From contig CM048744.1 in NCBI GenBank assembly GCA_026315105.1, positions 837,444,094-837,508,093 on the forward strand: 64,000 bases of DNA, in the 5' to 3' direction. The stretch comes from Locusta migratoria (taxonomy: Eukaryota; Arthropoda; Insecta; Orthoptera; Acrididae). The first letter of the stretch is position 1. Every line of letters starts with the position of its first letter. Of this stretch, positions 11,391 through 23,972 are shown piece by piece. The notes beneath the pieces were generated by a model. The model did not search any database and was not told the origin of the DNA. It saw only the letters and a program-made list of their open reading frames with translations. Position numbers and translations under genes: made by a program.

Positions 11391-12010
11391 ACAGTGTACA
11401 AATGGTTTAAATCATACCTGACAGGAAGAGTACAGAAAGTAGACATAAGTAATTGACATGACATAATATAAAAAAAAAAAAAAAAGGTTCCTCAAACTGG
11501 GGAACAATCTAGGGTGCCACATGGTTTTGTCTTGGACCCTTTGCTGTTCTTAATATATGTTAATGACTTTCCATTCTATACTCACGAATATGCAGAGCTG
11601 GTTCTTTTTGCTGATGATAAAAGTATAGCTACCACACCTGACAGACAATAACTAACTGAAGAAATTGTAAACGATGTCTTTGAGAAAATCATTAAGCGGT
11701 TCTCAGTAAATGGACTATCATTAAATTTTGATAAAACACAGTACATACTGTTCCATAAAGTAAATGGAATAACGCCATTAATAAACATAGACTTTGATAA
11801 GAAATCTGTAGCAAAGGTAGAATGTTCAAAAATTTTAGGTCTATGCATTGGTGAGGGTATGAACTGTGAAAAACACATTGAAGATCTGCTGAAATTTTTG
11901 ACTTGAGCTACTTATGCTATTAGGGTAATTGCAAATTTTGGTGATATACAACTCAGTAAATTAGCTTACTATGCCTATTTTCATTCTCTGCTTTCGGATG
12001 GCACCATTTT
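11385..12010 (+). mobile_element. Jockey/CR1-like LINE fragment (reverse transcriptase palm)
   Basis: The plus strand reads a typical block, WFKSYLTGRVQKV, then the GP-LL-LIYVNDF motif and LVLFADDKSIATT with the FADD box, in a frame broken by stops and an A-run at 11470-11485. It is related to the fragment at 50865-51245. Confidence 0.7.
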
Positions 12011-13096
12011 CACTATATGAAATTTGAAAATTTCCATGTATAAAAGGAATTGATAAGAGAGAGATTAATAATGTGAGTTTGCCTGGACATGGAATACATG
12101 AAAAATAATATGTTGAACGGAAGAACTATACCAGTTGGCGAAAAAGAAGTATAAAACAGTCGAACCTCTGGTGGCATTGGCCGCCCAGTCAGTTGCATAA
12201 CGCCTTAGACCTCGCGGCCATTCGACGTGGCTTATACGTTACTACCTCATAAATTTGCTAGTATCATCCTTACACGTGACAATGTCGCCTGTATATTCTT
12301 ATAGCGCTGTAGCAGGGTAATAAATATGTTTGAAAATGGCGATTGCAGTAGTGCGATATTAAGGGTTCCTGGTACGCAGTTCCGATTTGTATGGCCATTA
12401 GAACACTGTATTTTTACTGTAGTTGTGTTACAGTACGTCAGCGAACCAGAGCGGTTGTCCTTGCAAATTATCCTGATCGATTAATTCCTTTTTCAAAAGA
12501 CGTCGGGTTGAAATTAATGTTCAGCTAATGATACTATTCTTATGCGTGCCGCACGAGTTTTGTGTGTAAAATATTGTTCTCTGGAAGGTTTTCCGAAGCT
12601 CGGTTTTTTGCACTTTAAACTTCTACCATTCGGATCAAACTCTTAAAGAAGACTGATAAATGGATAAAATCGAATTTAGTACGATACTGACTCTCGTCGG
12701 ACATCCAGACAACGGTTAGCTTAAACTCTTAGCATTTGGTCAGTTAAGGGCCTTTATTTGCAGTAAAATAACCGTAAAAACAGCATTTATTTCATTTTTC
12801 ATGAAGATATTTTGAAGACCTAATCCAGAAACTCTGTCAACTACGACAGCTAAGCCACTTTGGCAGACTAAAAGTTTCGGACCAGAATCAAAAGTGCTCC
12901 ATCATTGCACAATAAAAGCAGCATGTGGCCTGGCCACACTCCAAGACGTGAAAGACGAAAACTCGCTTCTTCACTAATGTAGATGCTTCAAAAACATTTA
13001 AATGAAAAAAAAAAATAATCTAGATTTTTCTTACGATTTAGGCGTAATTCTCCAACACAGTGAGGATGTTGTATCAGTGACGCATGCACCCTAAAT
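12011..13096. other. No feature recognised
   Basis: This is AT-rich sequence with no long reading frame, no repeat family I know and no RNA gene visible. Confidence 0.4.
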
Positions 13097-13292
13097 TTGT
13101 TCAAATGTTTGTCAAGCTTTAACTGCGGGGTCATCAGTACCTGAACTTGCAACCTACTTACGAACTACCTTATACTAAAGACGACACAAACATCCAGGCC
13201 CGAAATGGGGATTCCAGCCCCCGACGGGGAAGGGCCTCGCGCATCGGAACATAGCGCTTCAATGCGCTCGGCCTTACCGCCGCAGCTGAATG
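13097..13292 (-). mobile_element. tRNA-derived SINE-1 (diverged)
   Basis: Reverse SINE with tail aaatgtttgtcaagctttaa, core ggggtcatcagtacctgaac and tRNA-like head with gcgctcggccttaccgccg. Its many substitutions indicate an older copy. Confidence 0.82.
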
Positions 13293-13417
13293 ACATGTAG
13301 TGTCATATTCCACGGCATGTAGAATGGCAAGTTGGATAACACTATGACATGTGTAATGTTATGCGAGGTGACATTCTGTATCGTGCTATTCACATGTATC
13401 CAACTACTCACATGTCA

Positions 13418-13617
13418 GCCGGCCGCGGTGGCCGGGGGACTGCGGCGCGCCAGTCTTGGTCTGCAAGGTCACTTCGGTCGGGGGTTCGAATCCCCCCTCA
13501 GTCATGGATATTTGTGCCGTTCTTAGTATTAGCTAGTTCATAAGTAGTTTGTAAGTTTAGGGACTGATGACCCCGTAGTTAGGTCCCATAAGCTATACAA
13601 ACATTTGAACATTTTGA
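13418..13617 (+). mobile_element. tRNA-derived SINE-1, full length with 12-bp target duplication
   Basis: The head is gccggccgcggtggccgggg with B box gggttcgaatccc; the tail ends acatttgaacatttt. The duplicated target actcacatgtca is exact at 13406-13417 and 13618-13629, indicating a fairly recent insertion. Confidence 0.93.
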
Positions 13618-13849
13618 ACTCACATGTCAAGTGTGTTTAGTGTTTACTTTTATACGTGGTGGATAAGTATAATTGCGTAGATGTCTGCGGCATGACTCAG
13701 TTGACATAAACGTTCTCTGGGTGTTGTACTGCGTCATAATCTAAGATGGCTATTACTTTAACAACCAACATTTACGGCAACGTTAAGTGGCCTTCTTCTG
13801 GGTATACTGATGTCAGCTGGTGGGTACACGACACTATATTTTGGTTATG

Positions 13850-14062
13850 AATCTCTCATCTTTATTTGCCATAGATCGCTTATATACATTGATTTTACAT
13901 TGATAGCTTGCCACAGTGATGTTAGCTCATCTTAAACATATGTCTTACCATGCCTGGACAATTAAGATTTGATAATGACTGTTTAACGAGTTGAAACTAG
14001 TCATCAATGTAAAATCAATGTATATAAGCGATCTATGGCAAATAAAGATGTCATAAGAGATT
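13850..14062. mobile_element. Hairpin MITE
   Basis: Inverted repeats of about 55 bp (aatctctcatctttatttgc on the left; its complement with a small insertion on the right) enclose a spacer of about 100 bp. No coding capacity. The superfamily is not assigned. Confidence 0.82.
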
Positions 14063-14097
14063 CAATAATAGAAAAATCACGAGAGTTCTGTGTTCTT

Positions 14098-15184
14098 GTT
14101 TTCATCTGCTTCCTTGACTATAGGAAAGCCTTTGTGTTGTGTGGGAAAAGTGGCAGGTACTTGCAGAGATCGGTGTCCCTCCCCACTTGACAGCATTGAT
14201 AAAAAATCTGTACAGTGATCACTCCGCAGTTGTAAAGACAAGTGCTGGCACGTCTGATTCCTTCAGAGTTTAAAAAAGGTGTGAGACAGGGTTGTGTTTC
14301 ATCCCCACAACTGTACAACATCTATGCAGAACACGTCATTAGGAAAACTCTTGATGGTTGGACCAAAGGCATCTCAATTGGCGGGAGAACTGTCAACTAC
14401 CTCCGTTTTGCAGATGACACTGTACTTTTAGCCAACAGCGAAGATAAACTTGCTGAGCTACTAACTAGAATAAAAGACATTAGCATATGGACTAGACATC
14501 AACCTCAGTAAGTCAAAACTCATGTTAATTGATCGAGAACAACAGATCCAGCTCACAGGACAATTAAAGGAACTGGAAGTCGTGCAGTCCTTCGCCTATC
14601 TTGGGTCAACCATCTGCAGCACAGGTAGTTTTGAAGAGGAGATAAGAAGACGGATCACGCTAGGACGAGTGGCTATGAAGAAGCTCACGAAGATCTGGCA
14701 GAGCAGAGAAATAACAAATAGCACAAAGATCCGGCTAGTTGAAACACTCGTCTTTTCTGTCTTCTTTTATGGCTGTGAATCATGGACACTCAATGCCAGA
14801 AACCAACAACGCATGGATGCGTATGAGCTTTGGTGCTGGCGTAGGATGCTACGCATAAAATGGACCGAAAGAAGAACAAATGTGTCCATTATTGAACAAC
14901 TGAATATCACCACACGCCTTTCTTCTCGAGTCGACGAAAAAATTCTCCAGTTCGTTGCCCGTATTGTGAGAAGAGACGGAGAAACCCTAGAAAAAATAAT
15001 CTTACAAGGAAAGATCGAGGGCACAAGACCAAGAGGAAGAGCAGCGAGCAGATGGATAGACCAAATCAAGAAGATCTCCGGTCTACCTCTTCAGCAGGCA
15101 CTGAGAGAAGCTGACAACCGTCCGGGATGGAGACGCTTGGTTCGTGGGGTCACGACGATCAGTAATGAGCACGACGACTTATGA
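14098..15184 (+). pseudogene. RTE/BovB-like reverse transcriptase, 5'-truncated, frameshifted
   Basis: Motif A is FICFLDYRKAF, with the DY-KAF signature, at 14101-14133. Then come KKGVRQGCVSSPQLYNIYAE (motif B) and YLRFADDTVLLANSEDKL (catalytic FADD, motif C, about 14400). Then a frame change near 14490, where LDINLSKSKL continues in the next frame. 14522-15184 is open for 220 codons, with VQSFAYLGSTIC, FYGCESWTLNARNQQRMDAYELWCWRRMLRI and a C-terminal RGRAASRWIDQI. The catalytic aspartates are kept. Upstream fingers and endonuclease are missing. A frameshift also precedes 14242. Confidence 0.88.
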
Positions 15185-15215
15185 TGATGATGATGATGAT
15201 AATGAAGATATTCAT
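14098..15215 (+). mobile_element. RTE/BovB-like LINE, 3' part
   Basis: It begins inside the reverse transcriptase and ends in a short (GAT)n tail at 15180-15205, as RTE and BovB elements do. It encodes the palm, thumb and C-terminal domains on the plus strand. It is 5'-truncated, the usual fate of LINE insertions. Confidence 0.88.
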
Positions 15216-15893
15216 AAACATTACATTCAAGATTGCATCCTATTAAAAAACCTGAATAAGATGTCAGTTAATTATAACACTATATTTTGTCATTACTGTG
15301 AATTAAGTGTGACATTAAACAATAATTTTAAAAATCTACGATGTTATTGGTAAATGTTGGCGGAGGAGTGGAAAAATTTTGACGTGGAAGGAGAGTGGTC
15401 AGCAGTTGTTTTTTCTTATGATGCCGCTATTGTATGATTTTTGAAGCATTGCTCGCTTGCTGTATATCTAACTGCCGGCTAGCAGCTAATTAACAGCGAA
15501 ATATTTACGGTCTCTTGTGACTCTTTACAGGTAACTGCCGTTATGCACTTAACATGCAAGCACGTAATAATACGACTGCAGCGACAGCAAAAACACCGCC
15601 TTTTTTCAGGAGAAGAGTACTCTGTTAAGGATGTTTTATTGGAACGAAAAAATGTTTAATTTCCATTTCCATTAATGAGGATTCTGTTGCCGCGCAGGAT
15701 CGTTATTAAAGTTCAGCGATCTAAACCTCAGAGAGCCAAAGCTAATTATAACTTGGCTTGTTTTGATCTCTCTGGCAAGTTTCGCTGGGCGTTCCTTTAG
15801 CAGAGCAAATGTTAGGAGTACCAATCTTCTCTGCGAAAGCGCTGACGTCACACTGCTGGAAACTGATTCGCTTACTTCGTGATTATTGCATAC
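15216..15893. other. No feature recognised
   Basis: I see neither coding homology nor a repeat family that I know. It abuts the Helitron-like element on its right. Confidence 0.4.
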
Positions 15894-15894
15894 C

Positions 15895-16898
15895 CAGCTG
15901 AAAACCCGGCGTTGCGCGGGTATTTATTTATTTATACCTGCCACTTTCACGTATATATTCATTTGTATATGGGCCGTATGTCTGTAAAATCTCTTGGGAA
16001 TGCAGTTAGTAGTAAAGAAGTAATAGATTAAAACTTGGTGCGGGAAGGGGCGGTTTTCAATGAACGTTACTGTTTATGTGTTCATATCTTATGAACTACG
16101 TGTCGTACACTGATACAATTTTGTAGGTACACTCAACTATATGCATGTATACTGTCTGTAAAATTTACTGCGGCTAAAATTTGTAGTGTAGAAATTATAA
16201 ATTGTAACGTCATACCGAAAGCCGTAGTTTTAGTCCATGAACAGCGGAACTTTACGTGCTCATATCTCATGAACTAAGTGTCGGAATGTGATAGAAGCTA
16301 CAATTTGTAGTGTTCAAATTATAAATTGTAACGCCATACCGAGAGCCGTAGTTTTACTCCATAAAGAGCGGAAAAGTAGTAAGCGAGAAACTTTTTTTCC
16401 TTTAATCATTTTACTATGGTTGCCAGCGAGAAAAGTTTAATAAAGGTTTGAAATCATGTTTAAAGTTTGTTGCAAGTCGCGAAGTACTGTCATTCTCATA
16501 CAGTGTATTTCGAAAGTCTCGCCGCATTATATGGTATTTTTTGCGATTTCTATTGGTTATGACGTAATATCTTTTGAACCATGTGCCGTATTTGATTCTT
16601 AACCATGCAGCAATTGTTACCTCACGATAAGGAATTTGTACCAAATTTGGTTGAAATCAGTCCAATGGTTTAGGAGAAAATGGGCAGCATTGTCGCAAGA
16701 TGCAGCAGTTTTTCGCGCATCTCATTGTTTATGACGTCATATCTCGTGAACTGCATATCGTATGTAATTCTTACACTTACGGCGACCGTCCTCATGGATT
16801 GAAGCTTACGTGTACGAAATTTCATAAAGATAGGAACAAAACTGTAGATTTGTATGGAACACGTACAAACATACGGACACACTGCTTTATATATTAGA
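15895..16898 (-). mobile_element. Non-autonomous Helitron-like element
   Basis: Read on the minus strand it starts tctaatatataaagc at 16898 and ends with a GC hairpin (cccgcgcaacgccggg, 15920-15905) followed within a few bases by CTGG. A TC start, a 3' hairpin and a CTRR end are the Helitron signature. The interior contains the aaccattggactgatttc block common to insect Helitrons. No helicase is present. Sister copies lie at 28188-29340 and 62724-63787. Confidence 0.8.
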
Positions 16899-17104
16899 CA
16901 TTCGGAGACTGCCTCTCTGGAGGGTCGCATGTACCGTGTTTCCGATAACAATAACAGCGGAAGTGATAGTGCAAAAGTATAGTAGGCCATCTTTTCAGTA
17001 GTAACTGGACTGCAGGTACCGCCAACTTAACGTTCTTGTGCGTTGTTTGTCGTATGACCAGTCTGGTGCTACCCGACAAAATCGTTCTCCTCCGCCAACC
17101 TCTT

Positions 17105-17445
17105 CACTTCTGAGCAACACTCGCACCTACGACCTCAGTTATTCGTCTTCCCCTGCAGTTTTTCCCTCTACATCTCCATCTGCTCTCTAGTAGCATGGAC
17201 TTTATTCTGTGATGCCTTAACAAACGTCCTCATATCCTGTCCCGTCTTGTCAGCGTTTTCCATACGTTGCTTTCTTCGCCGAATCCGCGAGGATTTTCCT
17301 CAATCCTCATCTTCAACATTCCTCTGTAGCACCTCATCTCAAAATTATTTGATTTTCTAGCAGTTTTCCTGTGACATTCATTCACTACCGTAGTATGCTG
17401 AGGAATAAATTTACGTTCTCAGTAATTTCTTTCTCCCCTTAAGGT
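17105..17445 (-). mobile_element. Second RTE-type LINE family, 3' fragment, antisense
   Basis: The minus strand reads the C-terminal reverse transcriptase region of an RTE element different from the main family (plus-strand landmarks tcctgtcccgtcttgtcagc and ctgtagcacctcatctca). Frames are broken. Confidence 0.6.
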
Positions 17446-17732
17446 ATATACTGTATGGCATACTATATATAATTCTAATAGGTTGAACAAACTTTAAATT
17501 ACAAATACTCTTATAGAAATTTTAAATTGCATTTGAATTAATAAAATCCCATACTGATTGCATTAACTTTTTATAAGCGAAAATTTGGTCTGGATCAAGT
17601 GTACTTAAGCTTCTTTGACAATAGATATTCTTTTCATCTGTTAGTAGCATGTACACAACAACCAAATGCAGATTTAGTATTAAATTTGTTCCGTATTAAC
17701 AGATGGTACTATAATGCGGCACCTCTAACCTA
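17446..17732. other. No feature recognised
   Basis: Short AT-rich stretch between LINE fragments, with no pattern that I can name. Confidence 0.35.
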
Positions 17733-17808
17733 GTTGTTGTTGTGGTCTTCAGTTCGCAGACTGGTTTGATGCAGCTCTCCACGCTACCCTGTCCTGTGCA
17801 AGTCTTGT
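17733..17808 (-). mobile_element. RTE LINE 3'-terminal tip
   Basis: It starts ttgttgttgtggtcttcagt and runs for 75 bp, matching the 3' end of the LINE at 7675. This is extreme 5' truncation. Confidence 0.85.
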
Positions 17809-19165
17809 AACACCCACAATTACGACTCGCAATTCGCAAGAAATTACAGAACAAGTCTGAAACCTTTCACCAAACCACGAAACGCAACTGCTAATGTTAC
17901 ACCCTTTTACAGGATTTTGTTATGACCGTGAAGTGTGCACTAATGGATAAGGAATCGTTTATGTGACTGCCTTTCCGAAGATTTTGAATTTTGATAGGTA
18001 AAGGATATGCAGAATTAATGTCACCAGGCACGATGTAAACTAAAGTGAATAACTGCAGTTATTAAAGAAAAAGGTCGCCAGCCTAATTAGGCAAATATTT
18101 ACCAGCAACTAACTGTAATAAGCACTCTCGTTTTAAGCCTACACCTGGTACTGAAGTACATTGAATTTTGAAAATGGACAGTCTATAGTTAAGTAAATCA
18201 CCAAGCACACAAAAGCTAGATCACTGCTATAGCAATTAAGTGGTTCAACAGATTTACAAATAAACAGCATTCATTTATAATGGACATTATGGATTCAAGA
18301 ATTGTGGTCTAATTAAGTATGAAAATTGTAATACAAACTATTCTTTCAGTGAACTATGGAAAAATAATAAATTTGTGTTATTGTGAATTGCTTGACAAAG
18401 GTAGGAATGTAAGAACTTTGTACACCAAGTAAAGGAAAACAAGATTCTCTCCTATTGCTGAAATCCTTAAGATCAAGTTTCTGAAATTTATCTTTTCAAA
18501 TAATATTTTCTTTCCTACTGAACTGAATGATTGTTAAGAGGGTTTGGCCAAAGTCAACTAGAAATTTTCACAGATTATACGTACACTTTAGGGGAGAGCA
18601 TTAACTTTTGTATGTAATGTCATTGTTGTTCACAAAACAGTCTATCGGTATCAAAAACAAAGTACACGCACACCTTACCTTGTTGAACTGCTCTAGGGCT
18701 CTTAGTCATAAGTTACAGTAATGGATTCATTGCAATGAATGATAATCTACTCTCCTTTTGTTTTATAATAATTATTAGTGCCACCAGTATAATTTTTGGT
18801 AGCAAGAAACTTTGCATGTGAAACTATTGAAATTTAGCTAAATGCTTATTATTTCTGCAATTATCTTTAACTAGCAGCTACAACAAACTGTGCCAATGCT
18901 ATAATAATAAGATGAAATGGCAACTGGCTGCTATACAAAAATTGTCATGTAAATGTCTCTATAGCCACACTTTGTAAAATGATCAAAAATTCATACTAAA
19001 TTGTATAAATGACACAAATAAAAAAAACTAGCAATGGCACTATTTGAAGTCACATTTCAGTTTTTAAAAACAGGACCCCCGGAAAAGTATTCACTAGAAA
19101 AGGACCCTGTCTAGGAACAATGATGAGGATAAATCATGGTGCTTAACACAAAGTTGAGGTCAATT
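17809..19165. other. No feature recognised; long AT-rich stretch
   Basis: About 1.35 kb with no reading frame above background, no SINE or LINE signature and no visible inverted repeat. It is one of the few quiet stretches and may be unique intron sequence. Confidence 0.45.
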
Positions 19166-19177
19166 CAGTAATTATTA

Positions 19178-19378
19178 GCCGGCCGCGGTGGCCGCGGCGA
19201 CTGAGGCGCTCCAGTCACGGTCTACACGGCCACTACGGTCGGGGGTTCGAATCCCCCCTGGGGCATGGATATTTGTGCCGTCCTTAGTATAAGGTAGTTC
19301 GTAAGTAGTTTGTAAGTTTAGGGACTGATGACCCCGTTGTTAAGTCCCATAAGCTTAACAAACATTTGAACATTTGAA
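19178..19378 (+). mobile_element. tRNA-derived SINE-1, full length with 12-bp target duplication
   Basis: Head gccggccgcggtggccgcgg, B box gggttcgaatccc, tail aacatttgaacatttgaa. The target cagtaattatta is exact at 19166-19177 and 19379-19390. Confidence 0.94.
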
Positions 19379-19818
19379 CAGTAATTATTATTTAAACACT
19401 TTGCTGGTCCATTACACTACATGCTAAGAAAAACTCTACTTGTTTGTCCTTTAGTGATGGTGGTGAAGACGTCGAAGTTTCTGGTGGTAACAACTTTTTG
19501 GCGGTAAGCGTGGCCTACTTCCATAATAGCTTTGAGCTCACAAAACTTCTTCTTGGCGTTGCAAAAATACATTTTTGAGGTCTATATTAAACGGCCAGCT
19601 TAAATAGGACAACTCCGGTGACATCCAAGGCAAACTTGCGGTTACTTCCAGAAATATATGCCTCAACAACCGACAGTTCGTCACCACTACACCGCTCAGA
19701 ACTCGACTCCTCTTTTTTCACTTACAAACAACGCTACCCGAAGATTCTCCTGCCAATTCCCACCTTTTACATCGCGTGCGCGCACACACAGTTCCGTTTC
19801 CTGCCAGCGGCAATACAG

Positions 19819-19819
19819 G

Positions 19820-19872
<53 letters not shown>
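19819..19872. repeat. (TA)n microsatellite
   Basis: About 27 TA dinucleotides in a row. Confidence 0.97.
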
Positions 19873-19877
<5 letters not shown>

Positions 19878-20150
19878 AACAATTTTACTCCCTGTGCATG
19901 AACCAGCGAATTATAAACTTGTTAAAAATTATTTAAAAACAGTGTCATAATATACGTTTTCATAATATTACTATTAAAAAATAAGTAATAATTCCCTATA
20001 CAAAATCTTTACAATATGTACATGGCCATAAATATCTTAATACAGACATTACATTACATCCATATATTACATTCTTAATCGATACTTCTCCCATCGAATA
20101 CATAAAAGCAATAAACAGTAATAGGTATAAGAACTATAGTGTTACAGCCT
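19873..20150. other. No feature recognised
   Basis: AT-rich sequence between the TA microsatellite and the RTE LINE copy. Confidence 0.35.
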
Positions 20151-20956
20151 CTTCATCTGAGAATACGTTCGGCGACCTACATCCTTTCGAATCTGCTTGC
20201 TGTACTCGTCCCTCGGTCTCCCTCTACGATTTTTACGTCTGACAGTTGCTTCTAATGCTAAGTTGACGATTCCCTGATGTCTCAGAATGTGTCCTTAGTC
20301 AAGATATGCCAGAAACTCCTTTTCTCCCCAATTCAGTTAAGCACCTCCCCATTAGTTACGTGATCTACCCATCTAATTTTCATCATTCATCTGTAGCACC
20401 AAATTTCAAAAGCTTCTGTTATCTTTTTGTCTGAACTCCTTATCGTCCACGTTTCACTGCCATACAATGCTACACTCCAGACAAATGCTTTCAGAATGGA
20501 CTTCCCAATATTTCAATTGATATTGGATGTTAACAAGTTTCGCTTCTTTAGAAACGCTTTTCTTCCCATAGCCAGTCTGCATTTTATATATTCTCTACTG
20601 CAGCCATCAGAAGTTATCTTTCTACCGAAATGATAAAACTCATCTTCCATTTTTATTGTCTCATTACCTAATTCCTTCAGCGTCACTTTATTTTCTGACA
20701 TTCCATTCCATTACCCTCGTTTTACTCTTGTTAATGTTAATCTTATATCTTCCTTTCAAGATACTGCCCATACCATTCAATTGCTCTTCCAGATCCTTTG
20801 TAGTCTTTGACAAAATTACTATGTCATCGGCAAACCGTAAAGTTTTTATTTCTGCTCCTTAAACTTTAATTCCCTCTCCAAATTTCTCCTTGCATTCCTT
20901 CACTGCTTGCTCAATGTACAGATTAAACAACAATGGGGAAAGAGTACAACCCTGTC

Positions 20957-21205
20957 TTACTCCCCAACTTCTGTGTCCCTTTCTTGCCCTTCGACTCTAA
21001 TAACTACAGTTTCGTTTTTGTATAGGTTGAATGTAACTCTTCGCTCTCTATATTGTACGTCTAATACCTTCAGAATTTGAAAGAGTGTATTCCAGTCGAC
21101 ATTGTCAAAAGCTTTCTCCAAATCTACAAACGCTAAAAACGTAGGTTTGCGTTTTATCAAATGTTCAAATGTCTGTAAATCTATCGGACCAAACTGCGTG
21201 GTCAT
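20957..21205 (-). pseudogene. RTE reverse transcriptase motif A fragment
   Basis: The frame reads FLAFVDLEKAFDNVDWNTLF then YRERRVTFNLYKNETVV. The first block is the catalytic motif A of the palm. It is cut on its N-terminal side by the SINE at 21157-21360. Confidence 0.8.
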
Positions 21206-21360
21206 CAGTCCGTAGCTTACAGACTACTTAAACCTACGTAAACTAACCTAAGGACAAACACACACACCCATGCCCCAGGGAGGACTTGAACCTCCACGGC
21301 GAGCAACCGCGCGCTCCGCAGCGAGGTGTTTTAGACCGCTCGGCTACTCCACCGCGGCTG
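21157..21360 (-). mobile_element. tRNA-derived SINE-2 nested in the RTE LINE
   Basis: SINE-2 differs from SINE-1 in its body: tail caaatgtctgtaaatctatc, core accaaactgcgtggtcatc, head complement gaccgctcggctactccacc with box B ggacttgaacctcc. Flanking gcgttttatca repeats at 21149 and 21360 mark an 11-bp target duplication. Confidence 0.9.
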
Positions 21361-21535
21361 CGTTTTATCAGCGTATCTTCTAAGACAAGTAGTAATGTGA
21401 GTATTGCCTCCAGTATTCCTAAATTTCTCCTAACTCCCAACTGATCTTCCCTGAGATCGGATTCCACGAGTTTTTTTCCATTCGTCTGTAAATAATTCGT
21501 GTTAGTATTTTGCAACCTTGACTTATTAAACCGAG

Positions 21536-22209
21536 AGGTCTGAAATTTACGCTTATTTCACACCTAGCATTTTTATACATTTGTGTGATTTTGAAAGCAG
21601 GCGTTCGCTGATTTCTTTATTGAACTTTGCCTCACAAGTTTCTTTGTAAGTGAAGGTGTTTAAAACACAATCTCTTTCCCCTAATTTCTCTCTCTCTGCT
21701 CAGAGAAGAGGCGCCCGTCACTTTTGCTGACAGCACCCAGAGACTTGTTTGCTTTGACCGCTTTCCACGATCTCCGCATCATCCACGTGGACGGTGCACG
21801 TAAAAATAGCAAACAGTCGATGTAATTTTGTCGTTGCAAAAGCAACGCCAATTTCTTTTATGTCGCTGAAATGTCTCACCAAAGTGTGGGTGGCCAACAG
21901 CCAATCATACCACCTTTTACATATGGTACCAGTCTGCAATGACATGAGCTGACGTCCATCCGTAGAGACTTTTCGGAACAAACTTTGTGACAAACTTCGG
22001 AGGGCAGTGAACTGGCATGTTCACGGCTGATGCCTGGCATTACGGAGTAGCGAGGCCAGCAAACACATGACTTAGCAAGACATACAGTATTGCTTCCACC
22101 GCTCCAAACCACTTCTCACTCCATATTCGCCCCATATCTGGAGGATAGACAGTTACTCTGTTCTCAGACCCCTCTCATTCGGAACACAACTAGCTCTTTA
22201 TTCACACTA
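21536..22209. other. No feature recognised
   Basis: Mixed-composition sequence. Open frames on the minus strand at 21718-22112 do not resemble a protein that I know. Confidence 0.35.
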
Positions 22210-23335
22210 AGTGATGGGTGATGTCGACAAGGGTTCGAAAATTGATTCCGTGTTTCTTGATTTCCAGAGGACTTTTGACACGGTGTCTCACAAATGGCTT
22301 TTAATCAAATTCCGTGCTTATGGTATATCGCCCCAATTTTGCGATTGGATGGGGAATTTCTTGTCAGAGAGGACACAGTTCGTAGTAATCGATGGTAAGG
22401 CATCAACTAAAACGGAGTTGATATCGGGCGTTCCACAAGATAGTGATATTGGTCCTCTGCTGTTCCTTATTTACCTAAACGATCTAGGGGAAAATCTAAG
22501 TAGCTCTGTTAGGTTGTTGCAGATGACGCCGTCATTTACCGTCTAGTAAAATCATCTGAAGATCAACACCAGCTGCAGAACGAACTGAATAAGATATCAG
22601 TATGGTGTAAAAATTGTCAATTGACTCTAAATAATGAGAAGTACGAAGTCGTCCACATGAGTACGAAAAGAAATCCGTTAAACTTTGTTTAGAAGATAAA
22701 TCAATCAAAAGTGAAGGCCATACATTCCACAAAATACCTAGGAGTAACTATTACTTCAGACTTTAAGTGAAAAGAACACGTAGATAATGTCGTGGGAAAG
22801 GCGAACCAGAGACTGCGTTTTACTGGCAGAACCCTTACAAGATGCAACAAAACTACAAAAGAAACTACATACACTACGCTTGTCCGTCCATTTTTGGAGT
22901 ATTGCTGCCCAGTGTGGGATCCTAATCAGGTGGGTTTCACGGAGGACATCGTAAGAGTCCAAAGAAGGTCAGCTCGTTTTGTATTGTCACGCTACAGGGG
23001 AGACAACGTTACGGAAATGATACAGGATCTGGGATGGGAATAATTACAGCAACGGCGCTTATCGCTGCGGCGTGGGCTACTTACGAAAGTTCAATTGCCA
23101 ACATTCTCCTCCGAATGCGAAAATATATTGTTGACTCCCACTTCCATAGGTAGAAATGATCATCAAAATTAAATACGAGAAATCAGAGCTCGAACGGAGA
23201 GATTCAGGTGTTCTTTCTTTCCGCGTGCTTTTCGAGAATTGAATGGGAGACAAATAGTATAACGGTGGTTCGATGAACCTTCAGCCAGACACTTAAATGT
23301 GATTTGCACAGTATCCCATATAGATGTAGAAAGGA
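22210..23335 (+). mobile_element. CR1/jockey-like LINE (family J), 3' part
   Basis: It encodes the reverse transcriptase palm through the C-terminus and ends in a tagatgtag tail at about 23325. The same family recurs antisense at 39797-41500, 56284-56885 and 57467-58375, and as a scrap at 4338-4455. Confidence 0.85.
22211..23043 (+). pseudogene. Family J reverse transcriptase, degenerate
   Basis: 22211-22546 reads VFLDFQRTFDTVSHKWLLIK (motif A), then ISGVPQDSDIGPLLFLIYLNDL (motif B; the usual GVPQGS is GVPQDS here). A frameshift destroys the FADD box near 22510. Stops follow at 22690 and 22767. 22792-23043 resumes with VGKANQRLRF-like sequence, RPFLEYCCPVWDPNQVGF and RRSARFVLSRYRGDNV. It cannot be functional. 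Confidence 0.85.
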
Positions 23336-23921
23336 TTCGTTTCATCGACCCCTGGCGTGCTTGCAGCGGCGCGCGATGCAGACGTGCTGGCTTTCCTTTC
23401 CGGGAAGGCCATCAGGTTCCCAGTTAATTCGCTTTGGCTGACGAGGTGTTCTGCTGGTTGGCTTACAATATTTTGTACAACCTCTCCTTAATAATTATTT
23501 AACTCTATCTCGGTACTGTCACAATTATATGTGCACTCCAAATAATCTCATACAGTTAACATTAATGTCGCTCTCTCACGGAACGTGGAAACGCACGTGG
23601 AGGAGGACGTGGTGCCGTTGTAGCTTGGAATTCCATGTTCCACTGCCCCGCGAAACGTGGAATGAAGGACCCAGCATGTTAGATTTTTGCTTCGTGGAGT
23701 GGAACGTGGCTAATGAAAAGCGACCTGGTTTTCACGTGTCAGAAATAACTTTTGATCCGCCATATTGCAAACGGAACTCCGTTTTTCGTGCCTTTTATCG
23801 TTTTAGTGTACGATGTATGAATCATTTTAAAGCGCCAGAAAATTGAAGAACTTTTGAAAACGCAGTATTTTAGGTATGATTTGTTATAATAAATTACCGG
23901 AAACTATATATTCATAGCTTT
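23336..23921. other. No gene recognised
   Basis: An open stretch at 23529-23846 has no recognisable domain. The motif gaacgtgg recurs (23580, 23700). I call nothing. Confidence 0.35.
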
Positions 23922-23937
23922 AAAGGGTATTGTATTT

Positions 23938-23972
23938 GACTGATGACCCCGTAGTTAAGTCCCATAAGTTTT
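23938..23972 (+). mobile_element. SINE-1 3'-tip microinsertion with target duplication
   Basis: Only 35 bp of the SINE-1 tail (gactgatgaccccgtagtta onward) are present. They sit between perfect copies of aagggtattgtattt at 23923-23937 and 23973-23987. Confidence 0.9.

Larger units (their letters stand above)
20151..21535 (-). mobile_element. RTE LINE, 3' part, antisense, with nested SINE-2
   Basis: It is parallel to 7740-9030 of the longer copy. Plus-strand landmarks are atgtcatcggcaaaccg (FADD box complement), agagtacaaccctgtcttac and cattgtcaaaagctttctcc. Minus-strand frames show LTSDGCSREYIKC-like and FVDLEKAFDNVDWN pieces, the latter with the DLEKAFD motif A. Stops and indels are frequent. 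Confidence 0.85.
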